A stretch of 64,000 nt of DNA, taken from contig NZ_KB976987.1 in assembly GCF_000399685.1 (NCBI RefSeq), positions 1,875,184 to 1,939,183 on the forward strand, written 5' to 3'. The notes under the pieces were generated by a model, which was not told the DNA's origin, did not search any database, and saw nothing but the letters and a program-made list of their open reading frames with translations. A program made the position numbers and the translations under genes. Of the stretch, positions 35,138 through 44,505 are shown piece by piece (the stretch's first letter is position 1; every line of letters starts with the position of its first letter). This DNA is from Acinetobacter pittii ANC 4050 (GTDB taxonomy: Bacteria; Pseudomonadota; Gammaproteobacteria; Pseudomonadales; Moraxellaceae).

Positions 35138-35742
35138 AAAAAATTCTGACAACTCCTATTAAAGATGAAGATCTTTTAGACCTTAAAGTCGGTGATGTGG
35201 TTTATTTGACTGGCCGTTTGGTAACTTGTCGTGACGTTGCCCATCGCAGACTAATCGAACAAGGTCGTGAACTGCCAGTTAATCTTGAAGGCGGAGCGAT
35301 TTTTCACGCTGGCCCTATTGTGCGCAAGAAAGGTGAAAACGACTTCGAAATGGTTTCGATTGGCCCAACAACAAGTATGCGAATGGAAAAATTCGAGCGG
35401 GAATTTATCAAACAAACTGGCGTTAAGCTTATTGTGGGTAAAGGCGGAATGGGTCCAGAAACAGCTGCTGGATGTCAGGAAAATATTGCTGTTCATGCCA
35501 TTTTTCCAGGTGGATGCGCAGTGCTTGCAGCAACTTTGGTTGAAGAGATTGAAGGTGCTGAATGGCAGGATTTAGGTATGCCAGAAACTCTTTGGATTAA
35601 TCGAGTAAGAGAATTTGGTCCTCTCATTATTTCTATCGATACAAAAGGCAATAATCTGATTCAACAAAACAAAGTTGAGTTTCAGGCCAAGAAAGCTCCA
35701 ATTTTAGAAAAAATCAGCAAACAACTGAGCTTTATTAAATAA
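35134..35742 (+). CDS. ttdB: L(+)-tartrate dehydratase subunit beta
   Basis: The beta subunit resembles the C-terminal part of class I fumarases: [40 protein letters not shown]-like [18 protein letters not shown] and GKGGMG. Length 202, as in E. coli TtdB (201). Translational coupling to ttdA (ATGA overlap) suits a heteromeric enzyme. Confidence 0.9.
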   Translation: MKKILTTPIKDEDLLDLKVGDVVYLTGRLVTCRDVAHRRLIEQGRELPVNLEGGAIFHAGPIVRKKGENDFEMVSIGPTTSMRMEKFEREFIKQTGVKLIVGKGGMGPETAAGCQENIAVHAIFPGGCAVLAATLVEEIEGAEWQDLGMPETLWINRVREFGPLIISIDTKGNNLIQQNKVEFQAKKAPILEKISKQLSFIK

Positions 35743-35753
35743 ATCACTCTTTA

Positions 35754-35788
35754 GATGAAGGGAAAGCAAAAGCCCCTTCATCTTTTTT
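35754..35788 (+). terminator. Terminator of the tartrate operon
   Basis: GATGAAGGG, loop, CCCTTCATC (9 bp) followed by TTTTTT. It overlaps by two bases the end of the convergent AraC gene. Confidence 0.85.
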
Positions 35789-36812
35789 ATTTTTGTACTA
35801 AACGCATGGCATGAGGTGTTTTACCATGCCATCTTTTATAAGCATGAATAAAACTGGCCGTTTCTGCATAGCCTAACCACTCTGCAATCTGTTCAACTGA
35901 AGCCTTAGGCACGGTCAAATATTGTTCTGCTAAAACCTGTCTAACTTCTTCACGAATCTGGATAAACGTCATCTCTTCTTGCGCTAAATGGCGACGTAAA
36001 GTGCGAGCATTTAAATGCAGTCGATTGGCAACCACTTCCATGGATGGCATTTCACCGCGAATATTCATCAATTGTTGTTGCACCAATGCCGTGAACTTCT
36101 TTTGTGACTGACGTTTATCGAGAATTTGCCGACATTGCTCTTCAGCTGTATGTAAAACCAGATCATTCGCCATCTGCAATTTCTGGTCGACTTTGTGCGC
36201 ATCGAGTAGAACAAAATTCCGGCCTGCGCCAAACTCTGGCAAGATGCCAAACAAATCTATATAAGGTTGTACATCGTGTTTAGGCTGAAAAGAAAAAGCC
36301 AAATACTGGCAAAAATTATCTTGTACTAAGTCGCGTTGCACCGTAATAAGCGCGGCAGCATCACGTTGAATAATAAATTGTCTAACCGAAGATGGTATAT
36401 CTCCATCTGTGAGTTCAATAAGAGTGCCGTCTTTAGTGTCTGAAACAATAAAACGGGTAAACGCAAATGTTAATGAAAAATAAGTCAGTGCAAAATCAAG
36501 CGCTTCACGGATGCTGGCACTACTTATAAGCGCCATGCCTAAAGGTCCAAATGTGGTGAAATGATAACGTGTACCTACTTCTAAACCTAAAGTTGGCCGA
36601 TCTTCAAAGAGTTCGACTAAATTATGGATGAGCTTTAATTCTTGGTGCCCCGAGACCACCATATTCGGGTCAAGCAACTGCTGTTGACTCAGTCCTGTTC
36701 CGTCTAAAATGGTCTGATAAGAAGCACCTGCTTCTACTGCAAAATCAGCCATGAGTCGGACACTATGTATGCTGCGTTCAAATGCCCAAGCGTACGTCAC
36801 TGTACTTTCCAA
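35787..36812 (-). CDS. AraC family regulator with N-terminal Arabinose_bd-type domain
   Basis: The C-terminal AraC DNA-binding domain (about residues 240-335) includes MEVVANRLHLNARTLRRHLAQEEMTFIQIREEVR and SVEQIAEWLGYAETASFIHAYKRWHGKTPHAMR. The N-terminal 200 residues (LGLEVGTRYHFTTFGPLGMALISSASIREAL) match the PF12625 sensor region found in OruR-like regulators. It is divergent from the second monooxygenase cluster at 36937, which it probably controls. Confidence 0.88.
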   Translation of the reverse strand: MESTVTYAWAFERSIHSVRLMADFAVEAGASYQTILDGTGLSQQQLLDPNMVVSGHQELKLIHNLVELFEDRPTLGLEVGTRYHFTTFGPLGMALISSASIREALDFALTYFSLTFAFTRFIVSDTKDGTLIELTDGDIPSSVRQFIIQRDAAALITVQRDLVQDNFCQYLAFSFQPKHDVQPYIDLFGILPEFGAGRNFVLLDAHKVDQKLQMANDLVLHTAEEQCRQILDKRQSQKKFTALVQQQLMNIRGEMPSMEVVANRLHLNARTLRRHLAQEEMTFIQIREEVRQVLAEQYLTVPKASVEQIAEWLGYAETASFIHAYKRWHGKTPHAMRLVQK

Positions 36813-36936
36813 AATGTCCTCGAATCACAATATTTTGTCCTCATCCATCCTCTAAATCAAGTTAATAAACGTCTATTCTGCATATAGGAAATTGCGATTT
36901 CTTCGCCCACTGTTTTTAAGGATTTTAGAGCAGCCT

Positions 36937-38424
36937 ATGTTTAATTCGACGTCTAATTCAAATAAAAATGTACGTATCGCTATTATAGGTACTGGTTTCG
37001 GTGGCTTAGGTTTAGCCATTCGACTCAAACAAGCAGGTTTTGAACAATTTACCCTCTTTGAAAAAGCTGCTGATGTCGGCGGTGTATGGCGTGACAATAC
37101 TTACCCTGGTGCTGCATGCGATGTACCTTCTCATTTGTATTCTTTTTCTTTTGAACAAGAGCTGGGCTGGAAAAATCGCTACGGGACATCTCAAGAGATT
37201 TATCAATATTTACGCCACTGTGCCGACAAATATGATATTCGTCCGCATGTCCAATTTAATACTGAAATTGCCAGTGCCGAATTTGATCCCCTACAGGGTG
37301 TATGGCGCATTCAAAGTACGACTGGTGAACAGTTTGAAGCTGAATTTTTAGTCGGTGCGGTGGGTCAGCTTAACCGCCCTGCCTATCCGAAACTTAAAGG
37401 TATTGAAAACTTTAAAGGTAAAGCATTCCACTCAGCGCGTTGGGATCATGACTATGATTTAACTGGCAAACGTGTTGCGGTAATCGGTACAGGTGCAAGT
37501 GCAATTCAGTTCGTACCTGAAATTGCAAAACAGGTTGCCCATCTCGATGTTTACCAACGCTCTGCACCCTACGTGATTCCTAAACCAGATCGGGTTTACC
37601 AACCTTTAGAGAAAAAGGCTTTCCGTAAATTGCCAATTTTGCAAAGTCTGGATCGAGCTTTGCAATATGGTCATCATGAAATTCGTTTGCTGGCCTTTAC
37701 TACTTCTTTAAATGAAATGCCTTTGGTGGAATATTTATTCCAGCGTCACATCCGTAAAGTCGTCAAAGATGGGAAGTTACGCCATCGTTTAATGCCGGAT
37801 TATCCAATTGGCTGTAAGCGTATTTTAATTTCAAATCATTGGTATGAAACCCTGACTCAGTCTCACGTAGACGTCATTAATACAGGCATTCAAGAAATTA
37901 CCGAAAACGGCATTTTAGATACGAAAGGAAATCTACGTGAAGTCGACACCATTATTTATGGTACAGGCTTTGCCGCAACGGAATTTATGGCGCCAATGCA
38001 GATTACAGGTCTTGATGGTCGTACCTTAAAAGACACATGGAAAAATGGTGCAGAAGCTTATCTCGGCTTAACTGTGAGCGGCTTTCCAAACTTCTTTATG
38101 CTCTATGGCCCAAACACCAATCTTGGGCACAACTCAATTGTGTATATGATTGAAAGCCAAGTGAATTATATTTTAGATGCTATTCAGACAACCCTACAAA
38201 ACAAACTTCTGTTCACTAATGTTCGTGCGGAAGTTCAACACGAGTTTAATCAAAGCATTCAAGAAAAAATGAAAAAAACTGTCTGGGCACAAGGTTGTAC
38301 CAGTTGGTATCAGACTGCTGACGGCAAAAATACCAATAACTGGCCAGGTTTTACCCTTGAATATCGACAACGCACTCGTCGCTTCGATATTGAAAACTAC
38401 AATCAGGTTTCGGCTGTTTCTTAA
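36937..38424 (+). CDS. Flavin-containing monooxygenase, Baeyer-Villiger type (second copy)
   Basis: IIGTGFGGLGLAIRL (FAD) near residue 15, GGVWRDNTYPGAACDVPSHLYSFSF, fingerprint FKGKAFHSARWDHD, and VIGTGASAIQFVPE (NADPH). It is clearly related to the enzyme at 29156-30679 in layout and motifs. The frame extends upstream, but the ATG at 36937 begins the family's usual N-terminus, with TTAGAG 6 bases before. The next genes encode an SDR, a hydrolase and a GMC oxidoreductase, so the cluster could oxidise an alcohol to a ketone, then to an ester, then hydrolyse it. Confidence 0.9.
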   Translation: MFNSTSNSNKNVRIAIIGTGFGGLGLAIRLKQAGFEQFTLFEKAADVGGVWRDNTYPGAACDVPSHLYSFSFEQELGWKNRYGTSQEIYQYLRHCADKYDIRPHVQFNTEIASAEFDPLQGVWRIQSTTGEQFEAEFLVGAVGQLNRPAYPKLKGIENFKGKAFHSARWDHDYDLTGKRVAVIGTGASAIQFVPEIAKQVAHLDVYQRSAPYVIPKPDRVYQPLEKKAFRKLPILQSLDRALQYGHHEIRLLAFTTSLNEMPLVEYLFQRHIRKVVKDGKLRHRLMPDYPIGCKRILISNHWYETLTQSHVDVINTGIQEITENGILDTKGNLREVDTIIYGTGFAATEFMAPMQITGLDGRTLKDTWKNGAEAYLGLTVSGFPNFFMLYGPNTNLGHNSIVYMIESQVNYILDAIQTTLQNKLLFTNVRAEVQHEFNQSIQEKMKKTVWAQGCTSWYQTADGKNTNNWPGFTLEYRQRTRRFDIENYNQVSAVS

Positions 38425-38468
38425 ACAAGCTTCACCATAGGAAATGAGAAAAATAAACGGAGAATTTT

Positions 38469-39323
38469 ATGAAGTCTTTTAAAAATAAAGTCGCAGCTGT
38501 GACAGGTGCAGGTTCTGGGATTGGACAAGCACTTGCTATTGCACTCGCAAAACAAGGTTGCCATCTAGCACTTTCCGATATTAGTGAAGCCGGGTTAGCC
38601 AAAACAGTCGAGCTGTTAGCACCTTATTCTGTCAAAGTAACCACACAAAAAGTCGATGTGGCTAAGCGTGATGAAGTTGCAACTTGGGCAAAGGCAGTTG
38701 TAGATGAACATGGCCAAGTTAACCTGATTTTTAATAATGCTGGTGTCGCAATAGGCAGTACGGCTGAAGGTGTGAGCTATGAAGATCTTGAATGGCTCAT
38801 TGGTATTAACTTTTGGGGCGTGGTTTATGGCACCAAAGAATTTTTACCTTACTTAAAGCAAAGTGGTGATGGGCATATTATTAATATTTCCAGTATGTTT
38901 GGCTTAACAGCTCAACCGACCCAAAGTGCTTATAACGCCAGTAAATTTGCTGTTCGTGGCTTTACCGAGTCTCTACGCCAAGAACTCGATATGCAAAATG
39001 CTGGAGTGAGTGCGACCTGTGTGCATCCGGGTGGTATTCGTACCAATATTGCCAAAGCTGCCCGCATGAATAATAGTGTCCAGTCTTTAGGAATGGATCC
39101 TTTAAAAAGTCAGGATGCTTTCGATAAATTACTTCGCACCCCTGCTGACGATGCCGCTCAACAAATTTTAGAAGCTGTTCGTAAAGACCGTCGCCGCTTA
39201 CTGATCGGAGCCGATGCGAAAGCCGTTGATGTGATTCAACGTATTCTTCCACAGGGTTACCAAAAGATTTTTGCAACTGCCACTGCCTTGCAAACTCGCC
39301 TACTCAACAAATCAGCAAAATAA
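38469..39323 (+). CDS. Short-chain dehydrogenase/reductase (SDR), classical
   Basis: TGAGSGIGQ (residues 14-22), NNAGVA, ISSMFG (catalytic Ser) and YNASKFA (Tyr/Lys). Length 284. It probably interconverts an alcohol and a ketone for the adjacent monooxygenase. GGAG lies 8 bases before the ATG. It resembles the SDR of the first cluster in place and type. Confidence 0.9.
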   Translation: MKSFKNKVAAVTGAGSGIGQALAIALAKQGCHLALSDISEAGLAKTVELLAPYSVKVTTQKVDVAKRDEVATWAKAVVDEHGQVNLIFNNAGVAIGSTAEGVSYEDLEWLIGINFWGVVYGTKEFLPYLKQSGDGHIINISSMFGLTAQPTQSAYNASKFAVRGFTESLRQELDMQNAGVSATCVHPGGIRTNIAKAARMNNSVQSLGMDPLKSQDAFDKLLRTPADDAAQQILEAVRKDRRRLLIGADAKAVDVIQRILPQGYQKIFATATALQTRLLNKSAK

Positions 39324-39395
39324 AAACAGTGGTCAGCATACGCTTAATTTTAAGAGATGCTGACTGATATTAAATGCTTAGTATGAGTCCTTATT

Positions 39396-40289
39396 ATGAA
39401 GCAGCTTCTTGCATGGACTATTCGTACCACACTACGTCCAGCTTTATCCCCTAAAACACCACTAAAGCTACAACGTTTTTGTAGCGATGCAGCCAGTGCA
39501 ATTGTGCTTGGGCCACGTGGCTATAAAACAAAAAAGCAAACCATCGCTCAAGTACCGACAATCCATATTCAGCCCAAAACGACTCAATCAGGCCTCGGCA
39601 TCTTGTATTTACATGGCGGTGGCTATGTGGTTGGTAGCTCAAAAAGTCACACTAAGCTTGCTGCTCAAATCGGACATGCAGCTCAAGCACAAGTCTGGTT
39701 ACCTGAATATCGCCTAGCCCCTGAACACCCAAGCCCAGCTGCTCTTGAAGATGTAATTGCGGTTTATAAAGCCTTACTTGCTCAAGGGCAAGTCCCGAAA
39801 AAACTCATGATTGCTGGGGATTCTGCGGGCGGTGGATTAAGCTTAATCACGGCAATTGCTTTACGGGATGCAGGTTTACCGTTACCAGCGGCATTAGTTT
39901 TACTTTCACCTTGGGTCGACTTAAGCCTTTCTGGAAGCACGATGAAAACGCATGCTACTCAAGATGCAATGCTGTCCAAAGACTGGTTAGCTTGGTGTGC
40001 AAATAACTACTGCGGCCAAAAATCGCTAACCGATCCAACCTGTTCTCCACTCTATGCTGACTTAACTGGTTTACCGCCTATTCTGATTCATGTCGGTACC
40101 GAAGAAGTTTTATTAGATGATGCAAAACGCCTCGCTGAACAGGCTAAAAATTACGACATTTCGACGAATTTACGGGTTTATGACAAAGTCGGTCACGTTT
40201 TTCAATTTCATGCAGGTATACTAAAAGAATCCGATGACTCAATTGAGCGCATTGGGCAATTCATTGATAAACATATGCAGTCAATATAA
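39396..40289 (+). CDS. Alpha/beta hydrolase, hormone-sensitive-lipase (HSL) type esterase
   Basis: The HSL oxyanion motif HGGGYVVGS, nucleophile elbow GDSAGGGL, then DP.CSPLYADLTGLPPILIHVGTEEVLLDDAKRL with the Asp and GHVFQFH with the His complete the triad. The 297-residue protein has no clear signal peptide. In a cluster with a Baeyer-Villiger-type enzyme, hydrolysis of the ester or lactone product is the natural role, by inference. Confidence 0.88.
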   Translation: MKQLLAWTIRTTLRPALSPKTPLKLQRFCSDAASAIVLGPRGYKTKKQTIAQVPTIHIQPKTTQSGLGILYLHGGGYVVGSSKSHTKLAAQIGHAAQAQVWLPEYRLAPEHPSPAALEDVIAVYKALLAQGQVPKKLMIAGDSAGGGLSLITAIALRDAGLPLPAALVLLSPWVDLSLSGSTMKTHATQDAMLSKDWLAWCANNYCGQKSLTDPTCSPLYADLTGLPPILIHVGTEEVLLDDAKRLAEQAKNYDISTNLRVYDKVGHVFQFHAGILKESDDSIERIGQFIDKHMQSI

Positions 40290-40317
40290 AAAATATCACT
40301 AGACAGGAGCCTTTGGC

Positions 40318-41988
40318 ATGGCATCAAACAGTTATGATTATGATTATTTAATCATTGGTTCAGGCTTTGGCGGTAGTGTTTCTGCCTGCCGTCTAACCGA
40401 AAAAGGCTACTCAGTTGCTGTAATGGAAATGGGGCGACGCTGGAAAGCTGAAGATTTTGCTAAAAACAACTGGAACACCCGCCGCTGGATCTGGCGCCCG
40501 GGCATGAAACTTTTCGGTTATTTCAATATGCGATTTTTTCGCCATGTCACCATTATTTGCGGTAATGCTGTAGGCGGCGGCTCAATTACCTATGCAAATA
40601 CCCTGCTCGTTCCACCCGAACATATTTGGGATGAAGGTACGTGGGCGGATGCAGCAGACTGGAAAAATGAAATGCCGCAGCACTATGCTGAAGCAGAACG
40701 TATGCTTGGAGTGACGGATAATAAAATTTTAGGTCCTGCCGACCATATGCTAAAGAAAATGGGCGATGCAGTTGGTGTTGGGCACACATTTAAACCCACT
40801 CGTGTTGCAACGTTCTTTCCACCTGAAGGTGAAGAAGGTGGCAAGACCTACCCTGACCCTTATTTTAACGGTGAAGGACCAGACCGCGGAACCTGTACCG
40901 CATGTGGCGGCTGTATGACAGGTTGCAAACACAACGCAAAAAATACCTTAGATAAAAATTATTTGTACTTTGCCGAAAAAAATGGCGCCAAGGTTTACGA
41001 AGAAACCAAAGTTGTTGATGTTAAACCTCTCAATGGTAAAGCAGATGGCAGCGATGGCTATGAAGTCACTACCGAATGCTCAAGCTCATGGTTCAATAAA
41101 CAACGTCGTACATGGCGTGTTCGCAATGTCATTTTCTCGGCTTCCTCTTTGGGCACCCAAGAGATGTTGTTCCGCTTAAAGCAATCAGGTTCGCTGCCAA
41201 ATATTTCTGATGATTTGGGTAATCGGGTACGTACCAATGCCGAGTCGATTTTAGGGGTTCGTTTCTTTGATAAAGATGTCGACATGAGTAAGGGCGTTGC
41301 GATTGGCTCAAGTATTTACATTGACCATGATACTCATATTGAAGCGACTCGCTATCAGGGTGGTTCCGATGCCATGGGCCTCATGTGTACTTATATGGCA
41401 AAAGGTAAACCAGGTTGGACCCGTATTTTTTATTGGTTATGGATACTCATTAGTCACCCACTTATATTTTTACGCATGAGCAACCCTGTTGGCTTTGCAC
41501 GGCAAACCTTAATTTTCTTGGTGATGCAAACTGCCGACGCTTCCATTAACATGCGTTTAAAACGAAATTGGTTCTGGCCTTTTGGCAAGGTTCTGTCCAG
41601 TGAAGGTAAAAAACTTCCTGTTTATATTCCACAGGCCAACACCTTTACTGAAAAAGTCGCAAAAATGTTTAATGGCCACCCAATAACCACCATTACTGAA
41701 ATTTTGTTTAACGTGCCTTTTACTGCTCACTGCATGGGTGGCTGCGCGATTGCATCTAGTCCAGAGCAAGGTGTAGTCGATGGAAAAAATCGTGTGTTTA
41801 ACTATAAAAACTTATATGTCGTAGATGGTTCAATGTTAGGTGCCAATTTGGGCGTTAACCCAAGTCTCACCATTACAGCACTAGCAGAACGTGCAATGTC
41901 TTATATTCCGGCTAAACACACTTTGGATGAGCAACAAGATCATCTCACAACTACACAAACTGTAGAGATCACAAAAGTCTCTGCTTAA
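40318..41988 (+). CDS. GMC-family oxidoreductase, cholesterol-oxidase-like
   Basis: FAD-binding IIGSGFGGSVSACRL begins at residue 11; the C-terminal HCMGGCAIAS and VVDGSMLGANLGVNPSLTITALAERAM are GMC landmarks. A CTACGGCMTGCKHNAKNTLDKNYL segment with four Cys is characteristic of the cholesterol-oxidase-like subgroup and could hold an iron-sulfur cluster. At 556 residues it is typical. It probably oxidises a hydroxyl group to a ketone in the cluster's pathway. Confidence 0.88.
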   Translation: MASNSYDYDYLIIGSGFGGSVSACRLTEKGYSVAVMEMGRRWKAEDFAKNNWNTRRWIWRPGMKLFGYFNMRFFRHVTIICGNAVGGGSITYANTLLVPPEHIWDEGTWADAADWKNEMPQHYAEAERMLGVTDNKILGPADHMLKKMGDAVGVGHTFKPTRVATFFPPEGEEGGKTYPDPYFNGEGPDRGTCTACGGCMTGCKHNAKNTLDKNYLYFAEKNGAKVYEETKVVDVKPLNGKADGSDGYEVTTECSSSWFNKQRRTWRVRNVIFSASSLGTQEMLFRLKQSGSLPNISDDLGNRVRTNAESILGVRFFDKDVDMSKGVAIGSSIYIDHDTHIEATRYQGGSDAMGLMCTYMAKGKPGWTRIFYWLWILISHPLIFLRMSNPVGFARQTLIFLVMQTADASINMRLKRNWFWPFGKVLSSEGKKLPVYIPQANTFTEKVAKMFNGHPITTITEILFNVPFTAHCMGGCAIASSPEQGVVDGKNRVFNYKNLYVVDGSMLGANLGVNPSLTITALAERAMSYIPAKHTLDEQQDHLTTTQTVEITKVSA

Positions 41989-42006
41989 ACCAGCAATTTG
42001 TTTTAT

Positions 42007-42039
42007 AAAAAAAAGCCTATTTAAAAATAGGCTTTTTTT
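42007..42039. terminator. Bidirectional terminator between the GMC and YcaO genes
   Basis: AGCCTATTT, short A-rich loop, AATAGGCT flanked by A-run and T-run; serves the convergent genes. Confidence 0.85.
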
Positions 42040-42054
42040 CTTTCATGTTTTAAA

Positions 42055-44253
42055 TTACATCGCCACGGCTTTAGCACGAGCTGCATGCAATTTTTTATAG
42101 CTCTCGATCAGACGTAAATGGCGGTCAAGTCCTTCTAGTTTCATGCTGGTTGGTGTTAAACCATAGAAACGAACACTACCATCGACAGAACCTAATACCG
42201 CGTCCATTCGGGTGTCACCAAACATACGACGGAAATTCGTAAGGTAATCTTCAAGCTCTAGTTCTTCATCCAACATCACTTCAAGTACTACGTTCATGCA
42301 CTGATAGAACAAACCACGTTCAACGGTGTTGGTGTTATATTGCAAGTAAGTTTCGACGAGTTCTTTTGCTTCTTCAAATTGTTGTAAGGCAACATAAATC
42401 AGCAATTTCAGTTCTAAAATGGTGAGCTGTCCCCAAACTGTATTGTCATCAAATTCGATGCCAATGAGGGTAGTGATTTCAGTGTAATCATCTAGCTCGC
42501 ATTCTTCTAAACGCTCAACCAACGCCTCAAGCTGTTCATCATCCAAACGATGCAGATTTAGAATATCTTCACGGAATGAAAGTGCCTTATTAGTATTGTC
42601 CCAAATCAAATCTTCAACAAGATAAATTTCTGAATAATCCGGTACTAAAATACGGCAAGCAGTCGCACCCAAGTGCTCGTACACTGCCATATACACTTCT
42701 TTGCCCATCTCTTCGAGAATACCGAACAATGTTGCAGCTTCTTCTGCATTCGACTCTTCGCCTTCTCCAGAAAAATCCCATTCCACAAAGTCGTAGTCAG
42801 ATTTAGAACTAAAGAAGCGCCAAGAAACCAAACCGCTTGAGTCAATAAAGTGCTCAACAAAGTTGTTTGGTTCAGTCACTGCATTACTTTGGAAAGTCGG
42901 TTGTGGTAAATCATTTAAGCCTTCAAAACTACGACCTTGAAGTAATTCTGTCAGACTACGTTCTAATGCAACTTCAAAACTTGGATGTGCACCAAAAGAT
43001 GCAAACACCCCGCCTGTACGCGGGTTCATTAAAGTCACACACATTACAGGGAACTGGCCACCTAACGATGCATCTTTAACTAATACAGGGAAACCTTGCT
43101 CTTCTAAACCTTTAATACCGGCAACAATACTTGGGTATTTTGCTAATACGTCTTCAGGAACATCAGGAAGTGCAATTTCACCTTCTAAAATTTCACGTTT
43201 TACAGCACGTTCAAAAATTTCTGACAAGCATTGAACTTGGGCTTCTGCCAAAGTGTTGCCCGCACTCATACCATTACTTAAGTATAAGTTTTCAATTAAA
43301 TTTGATGGGAAATAGACAACTTCACCGTCAGACTGGCGCACAAAAGGTAGCGAGCAAATGCCGCGCTCTACGTTACCTGAGTTGGTGTCATATAAATGTG
43401 TACCCAATAACTCTTCATCTGGGTTGTAAATCTCAAGACAATATTCATCTAAGATTTCTTTAGGTAATTCACCATTTGGACCCGGTTTAAACCATTTTTC
43501 ATCTGGATAATGCACAAATTCAGCATTGGCAATTTCTTCACCCCAGAACTGGTCGTTATAGAAGAAGTTACAGTTTAAACGTTCAATAAACTCGCCTAAT
43601 GCAGATGCTAAAGCACTTTCTTTAGTTGCACCTTTACCATTGGTAAAACACATTGGAGACTGTGCATCGCGAATGTGTAATGACCATACATTCGGGACAA
43701 TATTACGCCAAGATGCGATTTCGATCTTCATGCCCAAATTTGCCAAAATGGCAGACATATTGGCAATGGTTTCTTCTAGCGGTAGGTCTTTACCTTGAAT
43801 ATAGGTATGGTTTTCAGTAGTTAAGCTTGGCAATAACAATGCTTGGGCATCTGCATCGATGCTTTCCACTTCTTCAATAATAAATTCAGGACCCGTTTGA
43901 ATCACTTTTTTAACAGTACAACGGTCAATCGAACGTAAAATACCTTGGCGATCTTTCTCTGAAATATCGGCTGGTAATTCAATTTGAATTTTAAATGTTT
44001 GCTTATAGCGGTTTTCAGGGTCAACAATATTATTTTGCGATAAACGAATATTATCGGTTGGGATATCTCGAGCGGCACAATACACTTTTACAAAGTACGC
44101 TGCACACAATGCTGACGATGCTAAAAAATAGTCAAATGGGCCCGGTGCCGAACCGTCACCCTTGTAGCGAATTGGTTGATCGGCAATTACCGTAAAGTCA
44201 TCGAACTTAGCTTCCTGTCGAAGATTGTCGAGATAATTAACCTTGATTTCCAT
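42055..44253 (-). CDS. OsmC-YcaO fusion protein
   Basis: Residues 1 to about 140 are an OsmC-like domain (RYKGDGSAPGPFDYFLASSALCAAYFVKVYCAARDI, with RCTVKKVI later). From about 160 to 590 there is a YcaO domain: IASWRNIVPNVWSLHIRD, NGKGATKESALASALGEFIERLNCNFFY, EAQVQCLSEIFERAVKREI. A C-terminal helical region of about 140 residues follows. YcaO enzymes use ATP to activate amide backbones; E. coli YcaO, which lacks the OsmC part, assists RimO-dependent methylthiolation of ribosomal protein S12. OsmC domains use a redox Cys, which suggests a sulfur or peroxide link. It is monocistronic. Confidence 0.9.
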   Translation of the reverse strand: MEIKVNYLDNLRQEAKFDDFTVIADQPIRYKGDGSAPGPFDYFLASSALCAAYFVKVYCAARDIPTDNIRLSQNNIVDPENRYKQTFKIQIELPADISEKDRQGILRSIDRCTVKKVIQTGPEFIIEEVESIDADAQALLLPSLTTENHTYIQGKDLPLEETIANMSAILANLGMKIEIASWRNIVPNVWSLHIRDAQSPMCFTNGKGATKESALASALGEFIERLNCNFFYNDQFWGEEIANAEFVHYPDEKWFKPGPNGELPKEILDEYCLEIYNPDEELLGTHLYDTNSGNVERGICSLPFVRQSDGEVVYFPSNLIENLYLSNGMSAGNTLAEAQVQCLSEIFERAVKREILEGEIALPDVPEDVLAKYPSIVAGIKGLEEQGFPVLVKDASLGGQFPVMCVTLMNPRTGGVFASFGAHPSFEVALERSLTELLQGRSFEGLNDLPQPTFQSNAVTEPNNFVEHFIDSSGLVSWRFFSSKSDYDFVEWDFSGEGEESNAEEAATLFGILEEMGKEVYMAVYEHLGATACRILVPDYSEIYLVEDLIWDNTNKALSFREDILNLHRLDDEQLEALVERLEECELDDYTEITTLIGIEFDDNTVWGQLTILELKLLIYVALQQFEEAKELVETYLQYNTNTVERGLFYQCMNVVLEVMLDEELELEDYLTNFRRMFGDTRMDAVLGSVDGSVRFYGLTPTSMKLEGLDRHLRLIESYKKLHAARAKAVAM

Positions 44254-44443
44254 GCTGGCACCTAAATATTTTTATGTGTCAGCACAGACACATAAAATTC
44301 TAAATATTGAAAAATAAGCCGAATCACAGCGAAGAAATTGACTTAAAAAAATGAGAGATTAAAGCCATGTGTTTAATGAACGACTCAATTGGCTTTAATA
44401 AGATTGGCGGTATTATAGAGTGATTTTGTGCAGTTGATAACTA

Positions 44444-44478
44444 AAGTTAAAACATTGATCGTCACAATGTTTTAACTT
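44444..44478 (-). terminator. Hairpin after the VanP-like porin gene
   Basis: AAGTTAAAACATTG and CAATGTTTTAACTT form a perfect 14 bp stem with a 7-base loop, 28 bases after the porin stop on the minus strand. The T-run is short. The rest of 44254-44505 holds the promoter region of the OsmC-YcaO gene. Confidence 0.65.
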
Positions 44479-44505
44479 GTCTTAAATTTAGTTAAATATT
44501 AATCA

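Noticed and set aside
39091..39102. GGATCC within the SDR gene as a VanR site
   Set aside because: It lies inside a coding region and lacks the flanking T...A symmetry of the TGGATCCA palindromes.
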